From the NCBI RefSeq assembly GCF_000765475.1, contig NZ_JRHO01000009.1:1-64000 (forward strand): a stretch of DNA of 64,000 nt, given 5' to 3'. A program made the translations under genes and the position numbers. Positions 56,560 through 64,000 of the stretch are shown piece after piece; the stretch's first letter is position 1; the number at the start of each line of letters is the position of its first letter. This DNA comes from Methanococcoides methylutens (lineage in GTDB: Archaea > Halobacteriota > Methanosarcinia > Methanosarcinales > Methanosarcinaceae). The notes under the pieces were generated by a model. That model saw only the letters and a list, made by a program, of their open reading frames with translations, did no database searches and was not told where the DNA came from.

Positions 56560-57285
56560 ATGATCAAAAATAGTAAAATTGGAAAAATCATAATAATCAT
56601 ATTGTTCTTATCTATTTCATCAGTAATTGTTGTAAGTGCGGAGGATAGAGAATTGAGCAATTCTGAATATATGGGCGAAGATATGCCCTTACCTGACTAT
56701 GGCCCGGAGATTTTTGAAGAAGCTAAAAGTGATCCGTCGTTTATAGCTGCCTATGGGACAATGCCTGTAATTAAGGAGAAGAGTGAAAAAATAAGATGGA
56801 CGGATCTGCTTGGCCATACTAAGGATAGGGAACTTGACCCTTTTTTTGCTGAGTTTGGAGGGGCGGTAATAGGTTACGGGGTCAGCATCAACGGATATTT
56901 ATCTGTGGATATGGACATAGAAAACCCGGAAAAAGTAAATGAGTCCGTAATTGATGAAATATATCAGACGATAGACAGGCACTTTGAACAGGAAGCAGGC
57001 ATAAATGAAGTGCCGGTTATATTTGAATGGGGGGAACGGGTTATTCTGGATGAAGGAGTCGCAGCTGCCCCTTCGCCAGGTAATGAAGATATTAAGGTGG
57101 TAGATGATGATGGAAATGTTATAACCTATACCAAAGATGAAGCATATTTCGACGAAGATGGAAATCTTGTGATCATAGACAATGAAACAACACAGGAAGA
57201 ACCCGGGACAAACAAGCAAACACCAGGTTTCACTTCAATAATGCTCATTATCGGACTGTTGTTATCGGCAAGGGGTAGAAAGTGA
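56560..57285 (+). CDS. Surface protein resembling the protease propeptide, with PGF-CTERM-like tail
   Basis: 241 aa. Signal peptide 1-26. Residues about 35-165 share spacing and words with the protease's N-terminal region: PDYGxxxFxxxKxD, GTxPVIxExxEKxxW, FGGxxIGYGV versus NGGPLIGFGV, and VPVIFxxGERVxLD versus VPVVFTKGEKVYLD. A DDDGNVITYTKDEAYFDEDG segment and a Glu/Thr linker lead to TPGFTSIMLIIGLLLSARGRK-type C-terminus: PGF motif, hydrophobic helix, basic end, as in archaeosortase substrates. No protease domain. May be a tethered inhibitor or chaperone of the neighbouring protease (inference). Confidence 0.72.
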   Translation: MIKNSKIGKIIIIILFLSISSVIVVSAEDRELSNSEYMGEDMPLPDYGPEIFEEAKSDPSFIAAYGTMPVIKEKSEKIRWTDLLGHTKDRELDPFFAEFGGAVIGYGVSINGYLSVDMDIENPEKVNESVIDEIYQTIDRHFEQEAGINEVPVIFEWGERVILDEGVAAAPSPGNEDIKVVDDDGNVITYTKDEAYFDEDGNLVIIDNETTQEEPGTNKQTPGFTSIMLIIGLLLSARGRK

Positions 57286-57466
57286 TAGGTCTTGTGATCC
57301 TATCTCTAAAACCAAGAAGAACATTACGATGATGTGATGGAAATATTCATCAGCGTTCTTTGTTACGTTTGCCCACGTTTCATTTATCTGGTACCGGAGA
57401 AAAGAAGGGCTGGTATCACCTTCCATTCTCTTTGATACCGGGGCATATTCTGAAATCACCTGATGA

Positions 57467-58201
57467 TCAACTAGCTGAAATGCCAGATTCTGATTCTGAT
57501 ATTAGTCTTTCCATATCTGTCTTTATTGTCGGATTAATAAAGCATCTTTTGTATTTCCCATCGTTTTTAATATCTACAAGTCCTTCATTGTTCATGTCAC
57601 TAATATGCCAGTGCACTGTACTTTTGTCCAGACAAAATTTCTGAGTTAGGTCCCAATTTGTTATTCCCGGTTCACGAAGAATGGAAATCAAAATGCATTT
57701 TTTTGTGTCATTTCGAAGGAAGAATTCAATTTTTTGTTCTGAGTCGGTGTGTTTATAAGAATTCTTAAAAACCATTACCAATCTTCCTTTCCTTACACAT
57801 TTTACTTTGTTGTAAATCTGAAGCATTTTCAAATGGTATCTGATAGTACCTCTGTTCAATTTGAGTTGTCTTTCAATTTCGGATTTTGTAGTTCCGGGAT
57901 TAGCTGTTATAAATTCGAGAATTTCATCCCGATTTTGATTTTTGCAGTTTTGTCTTACTCTTCCGAGCAATAAAGGCAGAAACTTGTAAAGAGTTACGGA
58001 AGTCGCCAGCAGTCCTGAGATGTATATGAGTTGAAGCTTAAATGGAAGTTCCCAAAAGGATAACGTGCGGTCAAAACCACCGCCAGGATACATTCCCCTT
58101 TCAGGACCGGTGTGTGGGACTATTTCATACTCGCTCGCACTGACCAAAGTGGGAATGCAAACGAGTATGGTCAATAAGAGTGAAGCCCACAATTTCTTCA
58201 T
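57467..58201 (-). CDS. Membrane-anchored tandem winged-helix regulator
   Basis: 244 aa. Signal-peptide-like N-terminus (1-23), a short external segment (SEYEIVPHTGPERGMYPGGG), a membrane helix (about 55-78), then two winged-helix domains in the cytoplasm: GTTKSEIERQLKLNRGTIRYHLKML (about 103-127) and GITNWDLTQKFCLDKSTVHWHISDM (about 179-203). A one-component transmembrane regulator. Its gene sits between secreted-protein genes, which may be its targets. This domain layout is common in Methanosarcina. Confidence 0.8.
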   Translation of the reverse strand: MKKLWASLLLTILVCIPTLVSASEYEIVPHTGPERGMYPGGGFDRTLSFWELPFKLQLIYISGLLATSVTLYKFLPLLLGRVRQNCKNQNRDEILEFITANPGTTKSEIERQLKLNRGTIRYHLKMLQIYNKVKCVRKGRLVMVFKNSYKHTDSEQKIEFFLRNDTKKCILISILREPGITNWDLTQKFCLDKSTVHWHISDMNNEGLVDIKNDGKYKRCFINPTIKTDMERLISESESGISAS

Positions 58202-58218
58202 ATGTTATTAGAATATTT

Positions 58219-58641
58219 TCAGATATAATAGTCTTCTGTTCCACTGACACTATATCCGTAAACCTCACATCTCCAGGTACCAAGATCTATTCCGCTGGAG
58301 TTTCTGATATCAATATTGATCCTTCCGTCAATACTGCCATCGTAACTGTCATAGAATGTTCCAACATGCTGGTTATCTGGGTCATATACTCTGAGCCTGA
58401 GTGAATCGCTGCTGTCTTCCCAGTTCAGGTCTATGTGAAGGCAAGTTGTGTAAGAACTGACTTGTTTACTATGCCAGTCTGTTTCTCCCTGTGTAATGGT
58501 GTTTGTTACCCATCTTGGCGTGATCGTAATGTCTGACTTGACAGGAACGATGGTATATCCGTTGTCCTGACTGGCGGTAGCTGCGGCAAAAGATACCGAT
58601 ATAAGCATTACCATTAGTAATAATCCAATTTTTCTGATCAT
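58219..58641 (-). CDS. Small secreted beta-sandwich protein (PPC-like)
   Basis: 140 aa. Signal peptide about 1-22 (LLLMVMLISVSFAAATA). The mature part is beta-rich with LHIDLNWEDSSDSLRLRVYDPDN and GTWRCEVYGYSVSG, the pattern of bacterial pre-peptidase C-terminal (PPC) or proprotein-convertase P domains. No catalytic domain. The stop is 17 bp from the wHTH gene's start, so both are likely one transcript from the divergent promoter near 58,700. Confidence 0.7.
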   Translation of the reverse strand: MIRKIGLLLMVMLISVSFAAATASQDNGYTIVPVKSDITITPRWVTNTITQGETDWHSKQVSSYTTCLHIDLNWEDSSDSLRLRVYDPDNQHVGTFYDSYDGSIDGRINIDIRNSSGIDLGTWRCEVYGYSVSGTEDYYI

Positions 58642-58697
58642 CTATATCCTCCAAAATTTTACAAAACATCTTGTAAAAAAATAGGATATAAGTTTTG

Positions 58698-58743
58698 TGT
58701 CCATATCATCCAACTGAAAAGGAACAGTTGGATGATATGGACA
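58698..58743. promoter_or_regulatory. 19-bp perfect inverted repeat in a divergent promoter region
   Basis: TGTCCATATCATCCAACTG (58698-58716) and its exact reverse complement (58725-58743), 8-nt centre. Immediately precedes the TATA box of the plus-strand gene and lies 57 bp before the minus-strand start. The right arm is also kept at 55141-55159 before the protease promoter. Candidate regulator site. Confidence 0.75.
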
Positions 58744-58929
58744 GATTATATTTATACAAAGTCAACTCAGGAAAATAAGACATCATAAAGATGTTTGATG
58801 GAGTTCAAACAATCCGTTTCATCTGTATTTGAACTCCACAAGCCCTGAGGCATGGTATTGTTGGTTTTGAGATATTTAAAACTTGCTTGCTTGTGCCTCT
58901 GGAGTAAATTGAATGAGGTAAATGAAAGA
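58725..58929 (+). promoter_or_regulatory. Promoter and conserved 5' leader (copy 2)
   Basis: Second copy of the element at 55141-55338, 205 nt. TATA box GATTATATTTATA, hairpin ACATC-ATAAA-GATGT, a 10-bp stem GGAGTTCAAA/TTTGAACTCC (58800-58809, 58828-58837), TGAGGCA (58846-58852) complementary to TGCCTC (58894-58899), GGAG and GAGGTA before ATG 58930. Confidence 0.7.
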
Positions 58930-59331
58930 ATGAAAACAAGCACAATTGCAAAGATTGGAATTTCGATGCTGGTCATGCTGATAGCTGTTGGAACGGCTTC
59001 AGCAGACGGGGGTTCATCGTATTCCAGTGCAGAATTGATTAGTGTTCCAGATGGAGATATTGATATATGGACTGGTGATTTCACTGCAGATGACTGGTAT
59101 CAATTTACTGTAAACAATGGTGATGATGCTTATATCGATCTGGACTACAATTTTGCACAGTATGGTGGAGAGATGAAGCTATATGATGACAGTTCGAGTG
59201 ACATTGAAGCATGGGTTAGCAGTTCACATAATGACCACACTGCAGATTTACAGGCATATCCGAAACCACGTATTGAAATCAATGCAGGCAGTCAATTTTC
59301 CTACAAGTTCATCGCTGGTCTGAACATTTAA
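58930..59331 (+). CDS. Small secreted PPC-like protein
   Basis: 133 aa from ATG 58930 (GAGGTA 9 nt upstream). Signal peptide about 1-25. The mature chain is acidic and aromatic with DWYQFTVNNGDDAYIDLDYN and GGEMKLYDD, a PPC-type beta domain. Similar in kind to the divergent 58219-58641 product, so the pair may be related. Expressed from leader copy 2. Confidence 0.72.
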   Translation: MKTSTIAKIGISMLVMLIAVGTASADGGSSYSSAELISVPDGDIDIWTGDFTADDWYQFTVNNGDDAYIDLDYNFAQYGGEMKLYDDSSSDIEAWVSSSHNDHTADLQAYPKPRIEINAGSQFSYKFIAGLNI

Positions 59332-59446
59332 TATGTTCGCTCAGGGATTTTTCGAAGAGGTTGGGGTCTGCTCAATCTTTTCTAATTTTTTACTCGTTAT
59401 ATTCCATAATAAAACAAGCAAAGATGTCAAAAACAGAGAGGATTAA

Positions 59447-61051
59447 ATGTTCAATAAACAAATCAAATTAATATTGATGTTCATTGCAGTGGTTTGCATA
59501 TCTTTTCAACCCGTTTCTGCAAGTGACAGTCTGAAACAGACAAATGCAACCTTTGTATCCGATCTGAATCAGACCGCAGGAAAAGATATCAGAAGTCTTG
59601 TGGACACAAGCCGCCTTGATATCGGAAACACCCTTGTTTTTGATGTACTCTGGAGCCCTGGCGGTAATCGCATGCTGATCGATACATTTGTCAGTGCATA
59701 CCCGAAAGGGAACCCTCGGCTTGGCGGTGTATCCGCACTGTATTCAGTAAATCCAGATGGTTCCGGGATAACACGGATTGCGTGGGGAGAATGTACTTCC
59801 GGTAGCTACGGGAAAATAGTTACAACGCCGGTATGGAGTCAGTCTGGTGATTATTTTGCATATATGGAATTGTTGGAAGGAAGTATGCATAGGATAGAAT
59901 CTGCTCAACTTTTTGTTATGTCAAATAATCTCGAACTGATTGAAAAAATAGATTATGATCCGGGAAGTGTTCTGTGTAGTCCAGAATGGACTCCAAAATG
60001 GTCTCCAACAGAAGATAAACTAGTTGCGATTGTATCTGGAAAAATCAACGTTTATGACTTGGATGAAAATACGAATTTCAGCTTTGAAATGCGCGATGCC
60101 ACCGCAGATGTAGAAGATATGGAATGGTCTCCAAATGGCGAGAAAATTGTATTTTTAAAAAATAACCACGATGTTATTACTTTGGATATTGAAAGCAGAG
60201 AAATTAATACGATTTTTTCTGCAGAGCGGCTTATAATGTATGGGGAAAAATGGAGTCCTGACAGTAAAAAGATAATTTTCTGCAAGACAAAAGGCTTGGA
60301 GGAGTCGGGCGATTTTAGTTACAATGTCTATCTTCTGGCTGAATGCTTGGAACATCCTACAAAAATTATAACTTTTAACTCGGGTTCGTCAAGGGTGATA
60401 CAGTGGTATCCGGACAGTGAAAGGCTTCTTGTTAAAAAAAGGGATGGTGATGACTCATATGCACTGTATTCACTCTCAATGACCGGAGACCTGAAAAAAC
60501 TGATAGATGGTGATCATGATCTTGATGGAATGGTGGGTCCGAATGGTTATATTTTAGCATCCGTTCCCAATTCCGGCTCTAGGTTCCCTCCTTATATAGA
60601 AACGTATGATCTGTTCCTGCTCACTGGATCAGATAAACTAACGATCGAAAATGTGAACTATTACGCCTGGAAAGGTACGGATCTGGTATTCGTCAAAGAT
60701 AATGAGATCTCAGTACTGAACACCAGTACACACGATACCCGGGTTATATCGCTGCCAGTAAAGAATTCTGCCGGGATCAGTTTGGATCCATCCGGACACT
60801 TCATTGCTGTGGATAATTATATTTTCGGGTTGGATGAACAGGCCCTTCCTCTAACAACTGCTGGAAATGACGTGAACAGTACAGTAACCGAAGTGGTGAT
60901 ACTCAATAATGACACGGACGATCATTCTGGGGTAAGCACTACAATGGAGACTTCTTCTAAACTTCCCGGATTTACTGCGATTATTGCAGTTACAGGAGTA
61001 CTAATTGCATTTGCCGGTACAAATTGGAAGAAATTACGGAAGGATCAGTAA
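59447..61051 (+). CDS. Secreted beta-propeller (TolB/WD40-like) surface protein
   Basis: 534 aa. Signal peptide about 1-26, then several blades with the TolB-type pattern W-SP-G-R/K: DVLWSPGGNRM, TPKWSPTEDKLV, DMEWSPNGEKIV, GEKWSPDSKKII, VIQWYPDSERLL. C-terminal PGF-type anchor (KLPGFTAIIAVTGVLIAFAG, then KKLRK). Displays a protein- or ligand-binding propeller on the cell surface. The stop overlaps the next gene's start (TAATG), so the operon is translationally coupled. Confidence 0.82.
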   Translation: MFNKQIKLILMFIAVVCISFQPVSASDSLKQTNATFVSDLNQTAGKDIRSLVDTSRLDIGNTLVFDVLWSPGGNRMLIDTFVSAYPKGNPRLGGVSALYSVNPDGSGITRIAWGECTSGSYGKIVTTPVWSQSGDYFAYMELLEGSMHRIESAQLFVMSNNLELIEKIDYDPGSVLCSPEWTPKWSPTEDKLVAIVSGKINVYDLDENTNFSFEMRDATADVEDMEWSPNGEKIVFLKNNHDVITLDIESREINTIFSAERLIMYGEKWSPDSKKIIFCKTKGLEESGDFSYNVYLLAECLEHPTKIITFNSGSSRVIQWYPDSERLLVKKRDGDDSYALYSLSMTGDLKKLIDGDHDLDGMVGPNGYILASVPNSGSRFPPYIETYDLFLLTGSDKLTIENVNYYAWKGTDLVFVKDNEISVLNTSTHDTRVISLPVKNSAGISLDPSGHFIAVDNYIFGLDEQALPLTTAGNDVNSTVTEVVILNNDTDDHSGVSTTMETSSKLPGFTAIIAVTGVLIAFAGTNWKKLRKDQ

Positions 61052-61956
61052 TGAAAACAAATCGGAATGTGTTTGTGATCGCACAAAAAGAATTTGCAGA
61101 TAACTTATGGAGTCCGAAGTTCATAACGTTGCTCCTTACGTTCATAGTAATTGTTTTTTCGAAAAGTTATATTGCTGGAATTGGGGCAGAAGGTAATATA
61201 TTCGGTGGAAGATTCCTTGATATTGGTCAAATTATTGCCCTCTTCCTGCCATTTATGGGGATAGCACTTGGTTTTGATGCGATGAGTAAAGAGCGTGAAA
61301 GCGGTTCTTTGAATGTGCTTCTTACGCATCCGCTGTACAGGGATACTATAATTACGGGGAAAACACTGGGAGCAATGTTGACATTAGCGATGGTAGTATT
61401 TGTATCAACTATCACTGTTCTCGGGACACTGCTTGTAACATCAGGAGCCGAGTTAAGTTCTCTGATACTAAACAGATTTGTGATTTTTGCAATTCTCACA
61501 TATCTCTTTCTCTCGATTTTCGTGGCTCTTGGCATACTTGGTTCGATCATCACAAAAAATGCAACAAAGTCACTAATATACAATATTGCTATCTGGCTTG
61601 TTTTTTGTATTGCATTTGGTATGATTGTAGCCACAGCTTCTTCCATTGCAACCGGGGAGAAACCTCTGGATCTAAGTAATAACGATCATTTTTTAGAAGT
61701 CAATGCGGTTGTTCAAAAATTATCTCCGAATCACCATTATGCTATGACGGTAAGTGGCAGGCCCAGTTTCAGCTGGTTAGGTGTTTCAAGTGAGAAACCA
61801 AACGTGAGAGGAATTTCTGATACAGAACATACGCTGGAACAGTGGTGGGATGAACTCTGGCCAAATGTTATTGTTTTAATCGTTACTCCTGCCTTTTTAA
61901 CAATAATGGCATTTATGGCATTTTTACGTCAGGATATATCAAAGGACATGGGGTGA
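61051..61956 (+). CDS. ABC-2 type permease (NosY-like), first
   Basis: 301 aa, six membrane helices. Starts MKTNRNVFVIAQKEFADNLWSPKF, with the family element GFDAMSKERESGSLNVLLTHPLYRD (about residues 72-96), as in NosY/GldF permeases. Large external loop about 200-255. Pairs with the next gene, which is a clear paralogue, to form a heterodimeric membrane unit. No ATPase gene is seen inside the window; it may follow beyond 64,000. Confidence 0.88.
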   Translation: MKTNRNVFVIAQKEFADNLWSPKFITLLLTFIVIVFSKSYIAGIGAEGNIFGGRFLDIGQIIALFLPFMGIALGFDAMSKERESGSLNVLLTHPLYRDTIITGKTLGAMLTLAMVVFVSTITVLGTLLVTSGAELSSLILNRFVIFAILTYLFLSIFVALGILGSIITKNATKSLIYNIAIWLVFCIAFGMIVATASSIATGEKPLDLSNNDHFLEVNAVVQKLSPNHHYAMTVSGRPSFSWLGVSSEKPNVRGISDTEHTLEQWWDELWPNVIVLIVTPAFLTIMAFMAFLRQDISKDMG

Positions 61957-61961
61957 TTTGA

Positions 61962-62831
61962 ATGAAAAGCAGGAACGTATTTGTGATCGCCCAGAAAGAA
62001 GTTGCCGATCATCTCCGGGATTCCGGGTTTTTGGTGTTGCTTGCAACATATACCCTGATAGTATTTGCCTCTACATACATGTACGGCTCCATGAAGCATG
62101 AGGCAGGTTCAGTACTTCTGAGCAGCATCAATGTTAAAATGATATCCCTGTTTTGTCCCTTGATCGGCATTGTGCTGGGGTTTGATGCGGTCGTCAGAGA
62201 GCGGAAGTCGGGATCTTTGAATGTGCTATTGACCCATCCGCTATTCAGGGATAATGTAATCGCAGGGAAGTTACTTGGATCAATGATGGTTTTGGCTGGC
62301 ATCATCGTGTTTTCGGTATTTGTATCCATTGGAACATTGCTGATCTTCTATGGAGCCGATGTCGGACAGACGGAACTGATTAGAATAGCTGTTTTCACCG
62401 TTCTCACATTTCTCTATGTGTCGATATTTTTGGGAATTGCAGTTCTCATCTCAACGATGGTAAAGGATGGCACCGATTCACTGACCTATAACGTTGTTAT
62501 ATGGCTTTTTATCGGCATCTTGTTTGGTGGAGTTCTCAAAGTTGCTGTTGTCATATTGACGGGTGATACATCGAACGAAAGTGTACTGATTACGCAGCTC
62601 TTGAGCATGTCCCCACTACATCACTATGCTGAGGCGGTTTTGGGTGAATTGGATCTTAGTTTTGGTGGATTTAACAGTGAGCCGGTCATAGGAGGTATTT
62701 TCGATACCGGATATAGCCTCACACAGTGCTTAAAAGAATTCTGGATGAATATTGCAGTGCTGATAGTGACCCCGATTGTATTGTTCATTGCAACGTTCAT
62801 CACCTTTCTCAGAAAGGATATTACTTTGTAA
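61962..62831 (+). CDS. ABC-2 type permease (NosY-like), second
   Basis: 289 aa, same architecture as the preceding protein and near-identical signature words (RNVFVIAQKEVADHL, GFDAVVRERKSGSLNVLLTHPLFRD). Tandem duplication. GGGGTGA lies before the ATG. Followed after 9 bp by the NEW3-like gene. Confidence 0.88.
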   Translation: MKSRNVFVIAQKEVADHLRDSGFLVLLATYTLIVFASTYMYGSMKHEAGSVLLSSINVKMISLFCPLIGIVLGFDAVVRERKSGSLNVLLTHPLFRDNVIAGKLLGSMMVLAGIIVFSVFVSIGTLLIFYGADVGQTELIRIAVFTVLTFLYVSIFLGIAVLISTMVKDGTDSLTYNVVIWLFIGILFGGVLKVAVVILTGDTSNESVLITQLLSMSPLHHYAEAVLGELDLSFGGFNSEPVIGGIFDTGYSLTQCLKEFWMNIAVLIVTPIVLFIATFITFLRKDITL

Positions 62832-62840
62832 AGTGATAAA

Positions 62841-64000
62841 ATGGTATACAAAATACAACATCTCAGGAAAACGGGGATTGTCCTCATGTTCATCATTTTA
62901 CTGACAGTCCCCACTGCAAGTGCGGACTGGTCTTCAATTGCGGTAATGACAGGCATAACGGGCAAGGTTGTCCTGCCCGGGGATACAGTTGAATTTCCGA
63001 TTACAATTGAGAAGGGACACAACAATAGCGATGAAGCCTGGTGTTCTCTTTCCATCAAGGACAAAAACGATGGCTGGAGTGCAGGTTTCTATGATGACGG
63101 TGACCAGATTAGCTGTTTGACTTTCCCGGAGAACAAAAACAGTCCCGAAGAGGTCATACTGAGGGTCAGGCCGCCGATAGACACTCCAAATGGTGCATAT
63201 GCCATATGGGCGGATTTCAAGCCGGATGATGGTGATACCATATCACATGAATTTGTGGTCAACGTTGACAATGAGGCCATCCTGGACCTTGATATTTACT
63301 CGGACGTACCGGGTCTGGAGACCAGGCCAAATGATCCTGTGGAATTCTATGTAACGCTGGAGAATGATTATGATCATCGTGTGACTGCCAACATTAACGT
63401 TGTTGAGAAACCTGATGAATGGGATGTTGAATTTCTGGAAGAAGACAATGGTAAGTACAGGATCACAAAAACAAGTATAGCAGCGAATGAGGAACAGACT
63501 TTCATTGTCAAGGTCCGTCCCTGCCTGAATGCAACAGATGGGACTTATCCCATTGTTCTGAATGCAGTTCTGGAAAACAGCCGGCTTGGAGTTTCCCAGC
63601 AACTTGATCTCACTATCAACAGGGGAATAGAAGAGGACAAAATGCTAAGCATATTCCCGGGCACAAAAAGCATTGAGCTAAATCCCGGCTCCTCCGAAGA
63701 GGTCGTGGTAAATCTGCGGAATATGGGAGATAGGACCCTTAATAACGTCGAGTTAAAAGTGCAGGATGTTTCCGGGGTTACCACCTCGGTAAGAAGTTTT
63801 GGAGCCATAGATGAGCTGGAGCCGGGCGAGTCCCGGGGGATACCGGTTGAAATTAAAGCGCGAGCAGATGCCAGTCCTGACACAAAAGAGATACTGATGC
63901 GTGGTGTAAGCGATGAGGCGGAAAGTGAAGATGAACGGGTGGAAGTCTCTGTGATTAAATCAAACAGTAGTGGCTTTATTGGTATCGGAATGGTAATTGC
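62841..64000 (+). CDS. Secreted NEW3/NPCBM-associated-type beta protein (partial, runs off the window)
   Basis: At least 386 aa; no stop before the window edge. Signal peptide about 1-28 (VLMFIILLTVPTASA). Three repeated Ig-like or NEW3-type domains with LPGDTVEFPITIEK, RPNDPVEFYVTLEND and NPGSSEEVVVNLRNMG starts, each ending in a beta strand, and a final hydrophobic segment beginning (GFIGIGMVI) just at the edge, probably the membrane anchor. Such proteins often accompany NosY-like permeases as extracytoplasmic partners. Too long for a simple lipoprotein. Confidence 0.82.
   Translation, partial: MVYKIQHLRKTGIVLMFIILLTVPTASADWSSIAVMTGITGKVVLPGDTVEFPITIEKGHNNSDEAWCSLSIKDKNDGWSAGFYDDGDQISCLTFPENKNSPEEVILRVRPPIDTPNGAYAIWADFKPDDGDTISHEFVVNVDNEAILDLDIYSDVPGLETRPNDPVEFYVTLENDYDHRVTANINVVEKPDEWDVEFLEEDNGKYRITKTSIAANEEQTFIVKVRPCLNATDGTYPIVLNAVLENSRLGVSQQLDLTINRGIEEDKMLSIFPGTKSIELNPGSSEEVVVNLRNMGDRTLNNVELKVQDVSGVTTSVRSFGAIDELEPGESRGIPVEIKARADASPDTKEILMRGVSDEAESEDERVEVSVIKSNSSGFIGIGMVI

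Overview
The window comes from a methanogenic archaeon of the Methanosarcinaceae, most likely close to Methanococcoides. The evidence is an archaeal 16S-tRNA-Ala-23S-5S operon with a bulge-helix-bulge processing stem, many archaea-specific genes (NAC, Nob1, TiaS, GfcR-type regulator, archaeal RecJ, PINA ATPase), PGF-CTERM-type surface proteins, and a tetrahydrofolate gene cluster of the kind known from Methanosarcina. Genus level is inference. In about 55 genes whose 3' ends I read, every stop is TAA or TGA and none is TAG, as expected in a pyrrolysine-decoding organism.

Layout. 1-5.45 kb: rRNA operon plus a second tRNA-Cys/5S unit. 5.6-21 kb: ordinary chromosome (UbiA prenyltransferase, flavin disulfide reductase, NSS symporter, NAC, IscA-like protein, RAD55-like protein with a degenerate P-loop, hisI, PINA, divergent cbiMN and cbiOQ metal transport genes, UDP-sugar dehydrogenase, pilin-like N-terminus proteins). 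21.03-36.29 kb: an integrated mobile element of about 15.26 kb. It carries a tyrosine recombinase, a DUF3800 protein, a DUF3987-like replication ATPase next to two inverted arrays of 9-bp iterons, two AbrB-type regulators each next to a perfect palindrome, a DUF3578-HNH nuclease, a serine resolvase, a convergent methyltransferase/HNH-endonuclease pair and a GIY-YIG protein. The insertion splits one pilin-like gene. Both halves remain, and joining them at an 8-bp direct repeat restores one 160-codon frame. 36.3-50.2 kb: hisH, AIR-synthase-like protein, NfeD/SPFH pair, RecJ, GfcR, Nob1, KaiC-like ATPase, nadE, tiaS and an HTH regulator.

50.3-55.0 kb: purN-glyA-folD, then folP and a metV-like gene, a tetrahydrofolate one-carbon cluster. 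The metV frame is interrupted by a single in-frame TAG at codon 75, with the conserved protein continuing in frame on both sides. I read this as a probable pyrrolysine codon.

55.1-64 kb: a cell-surface/secretion neighbourhood. It has a secreted trypsin-like protease with a long propeptide, a stand-alone surface protein resembling that propeptide, a membrane-anchored winged-helix regulator, two small secreted beta proteins, and a beta-propeller/ABC-2 permease/NEW3-like operon running off the end. Two of the secreted genes share a duplicated promoter and a roughly 200-nt 5' leader with conserved complementary segments, possibly a cis-regulatory RNA.
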